A stretch of DNA of 64,000 nt. It comes from a virus. The notes below the pieces were generated by a model. It was not told the origin of the DNA. It saw only the letters and a list, made by a program, of their open reading frames with translations, and ran no database searches. Below are positions 1 through 8,992 of this stretch, in pieces. How positions within the stretch are numbered: the first letter of the stretch is position 1; every line of letters begins with the position of its first letter. Position numbers and translations under genes: made by a program. The stretch spans positions 20,215 through 84,214 of the IMG/VR virus record IMGVR_UViG_3300032213_001070, one strand, 5' to 3'.

Positions 1-774
1 ACAATGAGCTATGATCCTAAGAATAAGTTCTGGATTAGTTTCCATGACTGGCACCCGGATCTTACAATTCCTACAAAAGATGTGTTCTTAACTAGTAAGA
101 ATAATACTATATGGAAACATAATTTGCTATGTAATGATTACTGTAAGTTCTATGGAGTTAACTATCCATTTGAAATAGAAATTCCAATACCTACTGGACA
201 GTCAGTTACAACAGTAAAGTCTATAGAGTATATACTAGAATGCTATAGAAGATCTGCCTTTAACTGTGTAGATCAATTCCATGTATTAGACTTTAACTTT
301 GATCATGCTGTTATCTATAATACAGAACAAGTTTCCGGATATCTAAATCTTAATCTATTCCCTAAGAATAATATATCTTTGAGTCTACAGTATCCTAAGT
401 TAAATCCTAACCTAGCATCTTATGATGTACTTTATTCTAAAGAAGAACAGAAGTATAGAATAAATCAATTCTGGGATATAACTAGAGATAGAGCAGAGTT
501 TCCTATTGGGTCTAATTACCCTCCAACGGGACCTCTAATTCCAGGAACTACAATCTTGCAAGGTAATTATGATGATCAATATATTTGGTTAACTGGTCCT
601 GATGGATATAGCAGAACTCTTAATCCGGCAAATATGGATTATACTAAACCATTATTGCAAAGAAAAAAATTCAGACATTACTTAAATTACATAACTTTAA
701 GAAAAGATATTTCTGGAGATGTAAACATGATCTTCAAATTACTTAATACAAAGAATCAGCAATCACCTAGATAA
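1..774 (+). CDS. Virion structural protein, C-terminal part (5' end outside window)
   Basis: The frame is open to the left edge of the window, so the first ATG visible (base 4) is probably internal and this is the C-terminal 257 codons of a longer gene. The segment starts with a YDPK...WISFHDWHPD block followed by KNNTIWKHN, an aromatic-rich, beta-type sequence that I associate with large tail or connector proteins of Bacteroidota phages, possibly the muzzle-type tail protein of crAss-like phages. No catalytic motif or membrane segment is visible. The stop codon overlaps the next start (TAATG), so it is the upstream member of the late virion operon. Role inferred from position and from memory of the family only. 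Confidence 0.6.
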   Translation, partial: TMSYDPKNKFWISFHDWHPDLTIPTKDVFLTSKNNTIWKHNLLCNDYCKFYGVNYPFEIEIPIPTGQSVTTVKSIEYILECYRRSAFNCVDQFHVLDFNFDHAVIYNTEQVSGYLNLNLFPKNNISLSLQYPKLNPNLASYDVLYSKEEQKYRINQFWDITRDRAEFPIGSNYPPTGPLIPGTTILQGNYDDQYIWLTGPDGYSRTLNPANMDYTKPLLQRKKFRHYLNYITLRKDISGDVNMIFKLLNTKNQQSPR

Positions 775-3029
775 TGTTTAATAAAAAAGTTTTACAACAA
801 GCAGTTAAGGATTTAGATAAGGCTAAGAAACCAGCTAAGTCAAAAGATATTATTGTAGACCCTAGAGGTCAATGGGCTTTCCCGGGAGAAGTAACTAGAA
901 TACCTTCTAATACAATTACTATGGAAGGAGTAGATTATCCTGTACTTGGTATACCCAATTATGGAGAACCAAAGATAATGATGCCGGGACAGTACTATGA
1001 GTTTCCAGAAGCTGACTATGTTGATGAGTATCCTGAGTTTGCTGAAGGCGGTAGTGCAGGATGCCCTAAAGGATTTTATTATAATGGAAAAGAATGTGTT
1101 AAAAGTTTTGTTCCTGTAGCAAAACAAACACCAAAAGCAAAATCAGTTACAAAAAATAAAAAAGAACAAGAATTACTTGATTACGGTAAAAAAACTTTAC
1201 CTAATAAAAAAGTTACAAGTAAACCTATTGACAATATACCTTTTTATGGTGATATTAGTAATGCTGTGCAACCTGATGATTTAATAGAAAATATAGTAGA
1301 AGTTGCAGACCCTACTGGAGTTTTTTCTTGGGATGATGCTTATAGAGCAAAAACAGCATGGGATAAATCAGGTTCTAAATATCCTAGTGCAAATCAAGTT
1401 TTAGATATGTTTGGAGCCGTTCCAGGCTTAGGTAAATTAGGAAAACTAAAGTATTTAAAAAATGCAAGTGCTATAAAAAATTCTATGAAATATGTAGCAC
1501 CTGCATTTGGAGTTATTCCTTGGCAACAAATAGTAAACGCAGTTGATACAGGTCAAGATATTAATCAAGACAATATTAAATTTCAAGATGGTGGAGAATA
1601 TGTAGAACTAGATCTTACTCCAGAAGAAATACAAGAGTATGCTAAAGGAGGTTACATTGTAGAAGATATCTCTGTACCTTTATTAACAAAAGCACAAAGA
1701 GGTTTATTTAAGAAAAAAGATAAACAAGACCCAAACAAGTTAGAATATAGAGAACCTGTAAAAGTAGAAGATGATCTTGTAGAATCAGTAACTCCTTTTC
1801 CAGAGGCTCCTGAAGATTTTAAAAAAGGTGTAGCTAACTTAAAAGAAGTAGAAGCAGGTCCTTATTGGCTTGGTATATCAAGAGAATATTCTGGTAAACA
1901 TAATAAACAAGCATATATAGATAAAAAGAAAAGACAATATCTTAGAAATACCAATAGAGGTTTAGCAAAAGCTGCTGGGCTTAATATGGAAAATTTTCCT
2001 AAAGATGTAGAAAAGAACTTTATCAATGAATACAACTACAAGAGAAATAACTATGTAGTAAAGAATCTTTTTAAAAATGCAGGTGTATCACCTAATAAGA
2101 GAGAAGAATGGGTTGATACAATAAATTCAGATAATAATGCAGATGTAAGAGCATTAATTAAAAATTCTAAATATGGTAATAAACTTAAACCAAGTATTTG
2201 GGCTAGAACCTTAGCAGGTCTTGGTACAATGGCTTCTAAGTTTAGTCCAGAGATTGCTGATGCAATGGAGCGGGGTGATTTACCTGGTTTAACTAGAGAA
2301 GAACAAAGAGCTATTAAAAATGCAAATATTAAAGGCATTCCTGTAGGAGGCATAGAAGCATTAGCAGGAGCAGACGCAGTTGGTGTAGCACTGGCTAATG
2401 CAGTAGAAGCATCTGGTAATGAATCATACGGAGGTGATTATAAAAAAGCACCCGGATTATTATCAGGAGATGTAATGCCAAAGATTACTGATGATCAGAT
2501 AGCTGTATTAAATCCGTCTACATATACTGTTGGTTATGATTTGGCTCCTGTAGGAAAAGGTCTTTTAAAAGGTGTAACTAAAATTGGTAAAGCAAGTGTT
2601 AAAGCTGGAAAAGCCGGTATTAAATCAGGTAAGAAATTTGGAAAAAGTATATCTGAAATAGATTTAAAACCTGCTATGGGAAAGTTACAAGCTCATTTTG
2701 ACAGACCTCCCGGACCACTTATGCTTGGTATGTCTAAAGGTGCTATCTTTGATAAAGAAATTAAGAACCCTGATTACTTTACTGATTTAATGAAGATTAA
2801 TAAATATAGTCCAAAGCAAAAGAAGTATTATGAAGGGCTTGTTAACTCAGTTAAGAAGCAAGGTAACATGGCTAGTCAAAAACAATATGATGAACTTCAA
2901 AGGCTTAAAACTGGAGATACTAATTATGGTAAAAAAGGTTATGCAAAAGGAGGAATTGTATCTGATTTATCCAGAAAAGAAATTGATAAGCTTGTAGCTC
3001 AAGGTTATATAGTAGAAACTGTGGACTAA
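774..3029 (+). CDS. Virion structural protein with repeated GYIVE modules
   Basis: A 751-aa lysine-rich protein. Residues about 28-85 carry a DPRGQWAFPGEVTRIPS block and a PVLGIPNYGEP block that I recall from virion proteins of Bacteroidota phages. Two short modules of the same design (double Gly, strand, LxxxEI helix, then GYIVE) lie at about 272-300 and at the extreme C-terminus, 722-751. A CPKGFYYNGKEC segment near residue 100 has two cysteines, and residues 200-260 contain hydrophobic helices. The start overlaps the previous stop by one base. It is probably an internal or tail-associated virion protein; no enzymatic motif was seen. The gene ends in a palindrome that recurs after the gene ending at 8909. 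Confidence 0.6.
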   Translation: MFNKKVLQQAVKDLDKAKKPAKSKDIIVDPRGQWAFPGEVTRIPSNTITMEGVDYPVLGIPNYGEPKIMMPGQYYEFPEADYVDEYPEFAEGGSAGCPKGFYYNGKECVKSFVPVAKQTPKAKSVTKNKKEQELLDYGKKTLPNKKVTSKPIDNIPFYGDISNAVQPDDLIENIVEVADPTGVFSWDDAYRAKTAWDKSGSKYPSANQVLDMFGAVPGLGKLGKLKYLKNASAIKNSMKYVAPAFGVIPWQQIVNAVDTGQDINQDNIKFQDGGEYVELDLTPEEIQEYAKGGYIVEDISVPLLTKAQRGLFKKKDKQDPNKLEYREPVKVEDDLVESVTPFPEAPEDFKKGVANLKEVEAGPYWLGISREYSGKHNKQAYIDKKKRQYLRNTNRGLAKAAGLNMENFPKDVEKNFINEYNYKRNNYVVKNLFKNAGVSPNKREEWVDTINSDNNADVRALIKNSKYGNKLKPSIWARTLAGLGTMASKFSPEIADAMERGDLPGLTREEQRAIKNANIKGIPVGGIEALAGADAVGVALANAVEASGNESYGGDYKKAPGLLSGDVMPKITDDQIAVLNPSTYTVGYDLAPVGKGLLKGVTKIGKASVKAGKAGIKSGKKFGKSISEIDLKPAMGKLQAHFDRPPGPLMLGMSKGAIFDKEIKNPDYFTDLMKINKYSPKQKKYYEGLVNSVKKQGNMASQKQYDELQRLKTGDTNYGKKGYAKGGIVSDLSRKEIDKLVAQGYIVETVD

Positions 3030-3043
3030 ACTTTATAAGTTTA
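3027..3043 (+). repeat. Stop-codon palindrome, copy 1
   Basis: A 17-nt inverted repeat begins at the TAA stop of the preceding gene, with 7-nt arms TAAACTT and AAGTTTA around TAT. The same 17 nt with one mismatch starts at the TAA stop at 8907. It is too AT-rich for a strong intrinsic terminator; it may be a weak terminator, an RNA-processing site or part of a promoter region for the next gene. Confidence 0.4.
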
Positions 3044-3086
3044 CCCATTAAATTAAAAATTAGTATATTTAATTATAAACACAATT

Positions 3087-5840
3087 ATGGCAAAAGTAAG
3101 AATACGCAAAGCCGGTCCAGGAGAGAAACCTGGATATTATAATAAAACAGCAATGTTCTTGAAAAAGGCACAGGACGGAATGCAAGTAGAATCATATGCT
3201 CCTACTAGCCAAGAAGAAATGCTCCAAGCTTATTATATGTATGCATATGGTCAACTAGTTAATGATGTTGAACCAGATAATGTGTATAATGAATTAGTTG
3301 ACAAAGGTCTACCGCAACAAATTGCAGTTAGACTTATTGACTCTCTCATGGATAGATTAACAGAAGAAGGAGAAATCAGTCCAGAGTATAAACAAAACAA
3401 AGAGGCACAAGCACAAGCAGAAGCAAAACAAGAACAACCTGCAGAAGAGACATCAGAAGAAGAAACACCTGCAGAAGCAGAAGATGAGTCTATGTATGAA
3501 GAAGATCAAGAGATGGCTGACTTAGAAGAAGGCTATGCTGATGATAGATCATACATGCAAGATGGAGGTGAGCAAGAGGAAGAAGATGTTGAATATAGTG
3601 AAGATGGTGCATCAGCTGTAATAGATCAGTATGATGAAGTAAAGCAAGGATCACAAGATGAAGTTACAAACATTGATGAGTTGATTGCAAATACTCCAGG
3701 TATACAACCTGGTTTAAACTTTCCTGGTTTAGCAGAATATGTTCCAGATTATCAAGAGATAGAGTGGCAACCAATTGATGCTTTAGAAACTTCTCAAGCT
3801 GAAGTACCGCAAGAAATGAAGCATGGTGGTGCTCATAATAAAAGAAACTTTGTAAAAAATGTAATGTCTCTTCTAAAAAAACAAGATGGTGGTGAAGGAG
3901 AAGAGGAGCAAAAAGAAGATAAATCATTAGGCAAAGGTAATCCTATGGATACTATAACTGATGATGTAAAAAAACATAAGAACAATTTCCTAGATGCTAT
4001 TAAGACTAAAGCTACTAAAGTTAAGACAGAAGAGATGTATGATAAGATGATGAAGTCAAATGACCCATCATTACAGCAAATGGCAATGCAAGGAGAACAG
4101 CCTGAAGAACAACCATATCAAATGGGTGGAATGACAGGTGGTGAAGATCCATTATACAAATTTTTTGGTGGTGGTGAAGAAGATCCTGATTACTATGAAG
4201 CAGACTTTTTACCAGAAGCTCAGTATGGAGCTAATGTTCCAAATGCAACTGAGATTAATGACTATATTAAAAAAGTCATTGAACAAAATAAAAAAAATAA
4301 CAAGGGTAATAAATCAACAGTAGTACCTAAGGCTACAATTAAATATGTACCTAGATATCATACTGGACCTGGATCATTCCGTAATGTTATGCTACCTTGG
4401 AATCCTATATTTGGTAACAGATATATGTTACAAGGTAGTCCGTACATGTTAGGATCACGTATGCCATATATGGATCCATTAACTGGAATGAAACCTGTTG
4501 CTAGACACGTCAGCAAAAGAGGAATCTTAGGTAGACCAAAACAATGGACAGATATATACTCTGTAGATGCTATGGGTAAATTACCTAATATGGATCCTAG
4601 TGTATTTAAATATTTAGGATTATCTAATAACTCAACTCCTAATAAGGTTTTACCAACAAGTGGTAGGTCAGATACTTCAGGACTTACTCTTCCTTCTAAA
4701 ACAGCTATAAAAGCTGGTGAAAGAGAAATGGCTAGAAATGCTAGAAGATTAGCTAGAAATCCAGAGTTACTTGAAGTTGGACCTCCTGCAGCTAAAACAG
4801 TTCCTGATAACTCTGAGACAGAAAAATTCTTACATCAAAGAAAACAACAAGGATATGTTTTAGATGAGAATGGTAACTGGATAAAGATAGGTACTCCAAA
4901 AATGGAAATCAGAAAACCAGAGAGAGAATCTAAACTAGCAGGAGTTGATAGAATTAATTATGAGAAAACAATTAGAGAATCTGGTTCTAGAGCTGATCAG
5001 GAAAGACCAATTGGTAATAGAGCATATGAGGAAAGAAACAGAAGAATATCTCCTTCAAAAGAAAAACTGAATGAGCTCTATAGTAGAGATGTAATGGAAG
5101 AGCAAAGATATGGAGGAATACATAGATTTATCCCAAAAGCAAATAATGGTTTAACTATTAATAATCCTAATCTTCCACAGCCAGGTCCAGCTAATCCTGA
5201 TCTTGCTGTAGGAAATCAAGCAGGAATGTTAACTATGCAACCACAACAACAAGCATGGTCATCATTAACACCTAATGTACCACAACAACAATCTAATCAA
5301 CCTATATCATTACCAACCAGAAGTTCTAAAGAAGTTGGTCAACAATTAATGGACAGTAGTAAAAAGAAACTAGAAGGTGAAGCTGACATGGATCCTAAAG
5401 GTAACTTAGTAGGAGTTGACTATAAAAGAAAACGTAACTTTGATGGTGAAGCAGCAGTAAACATATTTAATGCAGGTATGAGAGGTGTAACAGGATTCTT
5501 AAATAGAAGAGATGATAAGAGAAAAGAAGCACAAATGTATGATAATATGACATCTGACAATCTTTATGCAGCACAAGCTACTAAACACCGTGGTGACTGG
5601 GTAGACTTAGGTTCTCAAATGGGTCAATTCCGTTTTGATCAAATGGGTCAAGACAGAAGCGGTTTCTCATCATATGGTAAATATGGTGGTTACATGCAGG
5701 ATGGTGGAGAAATGGACTATGCTCCTGAAGAAGATTACCAAGATTTTACACCTAGTTATGAAGAGGGTGATGAAGTTTATATGACTGAGGATGACATTCA
5801 ACAATTTATGGCCAATGGTGGTCAAATAGAATATATATAA
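3087..5840 (+). CDS. Acidic virion protein with many double-glycine motifs
   Basis: A 917-aa protein in three parts: a basic N-terminus (MAKVRIRKAGPGEKPGYYNK), a long Glu/Gln-rich and probably disordered stretch (about 100-370), and a central to C-terminal region with Pro/Gln-rich linkers (about 680-760) and a helical 'NIFNAGMRG' part near 790. At least eight double-glycine motifs preceded by Gln, Asp, Asn or an aromatic residue are scattered through it, for example near 158, 246, 267, 348, 675, 868 and 911, the last just before the C-terminus. I recognise the style from late regions of Bacteroidota phages but no assigned function. It is likely an internal (cargo) or processed virion protein. 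It is preceded by 57 bp of AT-rich DNA that may hold a promoter. Confidence 0.6.
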   Translation: MAKVRIRKAGPGEKPGYYNKTAMFLKKAQDGMQVESYAPTSQEEMLQAYYMYAYGQLVNDVEPDNVYNELVDKGLPQQIAVRLIDSLMDRLTEEGEISPEYKQNKEAQAQAEAKQEQPAEETSEEETPAEAEDESMYEEDQEMADLEEGYADDRSYMQDGGEQEEEDVEYSEDGASAVIDQYDEVKQGSQDEVTNIDELIANTPGIQPGLNFPGLAEYVPDYQEIEWQPIDALETSQAEVPQEMKHGGAHNKRNFVKNVMSLLKKQDGGEGEEEQKEDKSLGKGNPMDTITDDVKKHKNNFLDAIKTKATKVKTEEMYDKMMKSNDPSLQQMAMQGEQPEEQPYQMGGMTGGEDPLYKFFGGGEEDPDYYEADFLPEAQYGANVPNATEINDYIKKVIEQNKKNNKGNKSTVVPKATIKYVPRYHTGPGSFRNVMLPWNPIFGNRYMLQGSPYMLGSRMPYMDPLTGMKPVARHVSKRGILGRPKQWTDIYSVDAMGKLPNMDPSVFKYLGLSNNSTPNKVLPTSGRSDTSGLTLPSKTAIKAGEREMARNARRLARNPELLEVGPPAAKTVPDNSETEKFLHQRKQQGYVLDENGNWIKIGTPKMEIRKPERESKLAGVDRINYEKTIRESGSRADQERPIGNRAYEERNRRISPSKEKLNELYSRDVMEEQRYGGIHRFIPKANNGLTINNPNLPQPGPANPDLAVGNQAGMLTMQPQQQAWSSLTPNVPQQQSNQPISLPTRSSKEVGQQLMDSSKKKLEGEADMDPKGNLVGVDYKRKRNFDGEAAVNIFNAGMRGVTGFLNRRDDKRKEAQMYDNMTSDNLYAAQATKHRGDWVDLGSQMGQFRFDQMGQDRSGFSSYGKYGGYMQDGGEMDYAPEEDYQDFTPSYEEGDEVYMTEDDIQQFMANGGQIEYI

Positions 5841-5849
5841 TTTTATATT

Positions 5850-8800
5850 ATGTTAAGAAGAGTAAGAATTAAAAAGCTACCCCAAGCTAAAACAGGATAC
5901 CAAGTAAGAGGATCATTATATAATGATGTACCTTCTATGGGTGGTGGCGCAGACTATAATGCATATATAGGTGAACCACATTTAAAAGCTAGTAAATATA
6001 TTACTGCTGTTCCTAGAGAAGAAGCTAACTTAGAAGCAGAAGGTGGTGAAACTGTATTTGGTGATATCAATGGAGATGGTATGCCAGAACATAAAACTAT
6101 CAAAGGCCCTAGACACTCTGAAGGCGGAGTACCTTTAAAACTTCCTGATGATAGTTTTATTTTCAGTGATACTAAGTCAATGAAAATGAAAGAACCAAAC
6201 TTCCTTGCTATGTTTGGTAAAAAAACCGGATCATATACACCAGCAGAACTTGCTAAACAGTATGATGTAGAAAGATATAGAAAGATACTACAGGATCCTA
6301 ATTCAGATATGTTAGATAAAAAGACAGCTGAATTAATGTTAAAAAACTATACACTTAAGTTAGGAGCTTTAGCATTAGCACAAGAAAGCAAGAAAGGATT
6401 CCCGCAGGGTATACCGGCAGTAGCTAGACCATATATGGAAGCTATGGGTATTAAAGATGAAGATGTATTACCTGATCAACAAATTACTTCTACTATTAAG
6501 GAATTAGATCAACAACAAAAGAATAATCAAAGAAGTGCTGCTACTATGGCTTCACCTACTGAAGAACAAGATGAAGAGTATGGTGATGAAGCTGAAGAAG
6601 CACAAATGATGAATAGTGATAGACCTGTTGCAACACCAGAACCTATGGAAGATGAAGCTGCAGGAATGACACCAGAAGAAGCTGAAATGCAGTTTGGTGG
6701 CATGTTATCATCTGATAGAGCATTTGCTTTCCAAAATGGTGGATGGCTTCCAGAAGAAGTTGCAGTATTTACAGGTACTGTACCTTATGCTGAATATGGT
6801 ATGGCTATGGGGGTTAATCCTCAAAACTATGAAGGTAGAAAAAAACATATCCATGGAGCAACAAGATTTTTCCAAAATGGAGGTAACTTACCAAAAGCTC
6901 AAGGAGGAATAGAAGTTGATATAACTGGTATGACACCTCAACAAAGAGATAAAGCCTTAGATGAAGCAAGAACTAAAAATCCAGGTAAAGAAATCAATGT
7001 TATTGAAAATGGTAAAAAGAAATCAGCTAAGTATAAAAAGTTAAAAGCACAAGAGCTTACAGATATAGAAGGAGTGGATATGAAGACATTTGGAAATACT
7101 CCAAACTCTGTAGCTGCTGCTGCTCAATATAAACTTCTTGAGAAGAACTTAAAAGATCCTAAAGTAATGAACAAGCTTTATGAAGAAACAATAAGTTCAT
7201 TAAAAGATAAAAGATCTTATGTGGGTAAAGATGGTGTACAAGGAAAAACTTGGGAAGAAAGAGGAAATGCTTTACCATCTCCTGCAGAAGTAAGAGATCA
7301 GTTCTTAACACATCAGAAAAGAAACTTATCATTCCGTGGACAAAATATAGATCCTAACTTATTTACAGATACTGGTGCAGGATTAGCTCCTGCTGCAGAA
7401 CTTATAAAAAGAGGTGCTATTAATCCTAAGACTGGTAAAAAAATTACTAATGAAGAAGAAGCAAAAGAAGCTAAAGAACATATGCGTCAAACATATGGTG
7501 GTGGAAGAAAAGGTTATACTAAAGATGGTGAAATAATTGATGTTTCTATAGATGAGGTATCAGGTAAGATTGGTATACCATTAGAGAAAGATGAAAAATC
7601 AAGAGCCTTGCAACAAGCTACTTTCCATGGTTATACACATATGGCAGAGAATAAAGGTAATTATGATGCAGATACTCAATATGCACTTAAGAACTTTATT
7701 CCAGAATCATTACAAGCTGGAGTGGGAGATGAGATAAGTATGGGTAAAGGTTTGTTTAAAAATAAAGGTGTACAGATATCTCCTATTGATGACTTTTATA
7801 AACTTGATGATGAAGAATATAAATCTAAAGCTGGTAACACTACATTAGGTCACTTAGCAGGTGCTGGTCTTGAAGAGTATACTTTTGAAGATATAAATGA
7901 AGGACCTTGTGAATGTGAAGATGGGTCTAAACCACAACGTAAAGAAGATGGTACATGTCCATGTGAAACTAAACCTAAAGGTGAAAAACCATGCCCATGT
8001 GAAAAATCTGATGGTACAAAAATTGATGTTGGTGTTAATCCTAATACTGGAGAATGTAATCCATGTGTAGAAGAACAACCCGTTGATATTGAACAACCAG
8101 CTGAATGGTGGTTACAAGATACTATTAAAACTGCCGGAGCATTTGGAGATTTAATGAGTATTAAGAAACATATGCCTTGGGCACCAAGAGTTGATCTTGA
8201 AACACCAAGACCTACATTCTTAGATCCTACTAGAGAGTTAGCTGCTAATGCTGAACAAGCAAATATTCAGACACAGGCTGCTGCACAATTTGCAGGACCT
8301 CAAGCATTATCCGCAAGAGCATCTAGTATTCAAGGTACTGCTGCTAAAAATGCCGCAGATGTATTATCTAAATATAACAATGCTAATGTTAATATAGCAA
8401 ATCAGTTTGAGACACAAGCAACTAATATCCGGAATCAAGAACAGATGATGAATCAAGCTGGTACTCAAAGACTGTATGATCAAAACACAGTAGCTAATCA
8501 GCAGTTTGATAATGCTAAGCTTGCTATGAGAAGTAACTTGAGAAATCAGTATACTAATGCTATTACTAATAGAGCTAAGACAGCTGCTCTTAATGATCTG
8601 TATCCTCAGTATGCGGTTAGCCCGGCTACCGGTGGATTTAATAGATTCCAGAATCCAAAAGATTTTACTGGAGAAAAAACCAGTACTACTAAAACATATG
8701 ATGAATGGCTTAAGTATTATATAGACCAAGGTAACACACCTGAACAAGCTTCTACAAATGCAAAGAATGCAGTAAATACTCAAGCTTCTAGTGGTGGAAC

Positions 8801-8909
8801 TACTGACAAAGCAGCTATGGCAAAACAAATGGGTTATGGAGCATATGGAGGTCAGTTAAAGAAAGGTGGATTTGTGTATGCCGATGTTATCTATCCATTT
8901 ATACTATAA
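5850..8909 (+). CDS. Virion protein with GPRHSEGG domain and CxC-rich insert
   Basis: A 1019-aa protein. Residues about 40-110 form a recognisable conserved domain of Bacteroidota phage virion proteins: YIGEPHLKASKYI, VPREEANLEAEGGE, GDINGDG, then GPRHSEGGVPLKLPDDSFIFSD. A Cys-rich segment at about 686-740 contains repeated CxC and CPC units and could bind metal. The C-terminal third (about 770-930) is Ala/Gln/Asn-rich and predicted helical (AANAEQANIQTQAAAQ), typical of ejected or tail-lumen proteins. Double-Gly motifs recur near 282, 296, 342, 352 and 1000. It begins 9 bp after the previous stop. The exact role is unknown. Confidence 0.65.
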   Translation: MLRRVRIKKLPQAKTGYQVRGSLYNDVPSMGGGADYNAYIGEPHLKASKYITAVPREEANLEAEGGETVFGDINGDGMPEHKTIKGPRHSEGGVPLKLPDDSFIFSDTKSMKMKEPNFLAMFGKKTGSYTPAELAKQYDVERYRKILQDPNSDMLDKKTAELMLKNYTLKLGALALAQESKKGFPQGIPAVARPYMEAMGIKDEDVLPDQQITSTIKELDQQQKNNQRSAATMASPTEEQDEEYGDEAEEAQMMNSDRPVATPEPMEDEAAGMTPEEAEMQFGGMLSSDRAFAFQNGGWLPEEVAVFTGTVPYAEYGMAMGVNPQNYEGRKKHIHGATRFFQNGGNLPKAQGGIEVDITGMTPQQRDKALDEARTKNPGKEINVIENGKKKSAKYKKLKAQELTDIEGVDMKTFGNTPNSVAAAAQYKLLEKNLKDPKVMNKLYEETISSLKDKRSYVGKDGVQGKTWEERGNALPSPAEVRDQFLTHQKRNLSFRGQNIDPNLFTDTGAGLAPAAELIKRGAINPKTGKKITNEEEAKEAKEHMRQTYGGGRKGYTKDGEIIDVSIDEVSGKIGIPLEKDEKSRALQQATFHGYTHMAENKGNYDADTQYALKNFIPESLQAGVGDEISMGKGLFKNKGVQISPIDDFYKLDDEEYKSKAGNTTLGHLAGAGLEEYTFEDINEGPCECEDGSKPQRKEDGTCPCETKPKGEKPCPCEKSDGTKIDVGVNPNTGECNPCVEEQPVDIEQPAEWWLQDTIKTAGAFGDLMSIKKHMPWAPRVDLETPRPTFLDPTRELAANAEQANIQTQAAAQFAGPQALSARASSIQGTAAKNAADVLSKYNNANVNIANQFETQATNIRNQEQMMNQAGTQRLYDQNTVANQQFDNAKLAMRSNLRNQYTNAITNRAKTAALNDLYPQYAVSPATGGFNRFQNPKDFTGEKTSTTKTYDEWLKYYIDQGNTPEQASTNAKNAVNTQASSGGTTDKAAMAKQMGYGAYGGQLKKGGFVYADVIYPFIL

Positions 8910-8923
8910 ACTTTATATGTTTA
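8907..8923 (+). repeat. Stop-codon palindrome, copy 2
   Basis: The sequence TAAACTTTATATGTTTA starts at the stop codon of the preceding gene and matches the 3027-3043 copy in 16 of 17 positions. It is followed by about 70 bp without coding sequence before the next ATG, so it may be a terminator/promoter boundary inside the late operon. Confidence 0.4.
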
Positions 8924-8992
8924 TTAAACTTTAAAAATTTTAATAGCTTTACAACAAAGAAAAAACAAAACAACTTTTAAATACTTATAAAT

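Noticed and set aside
7854-8096. 80-aa Phe/Thr-rich ORF on the - strand
   Set aside because: Mirror of the CxC-rich coding segment; no start context or neighbour coupling.
8364-8828. 154-aa ORF on the - strand
   Set aside because: Antisense to the Ala/Asn-rich end of the 1019-aa virion protein; composition is an artefact of the opposite strand.
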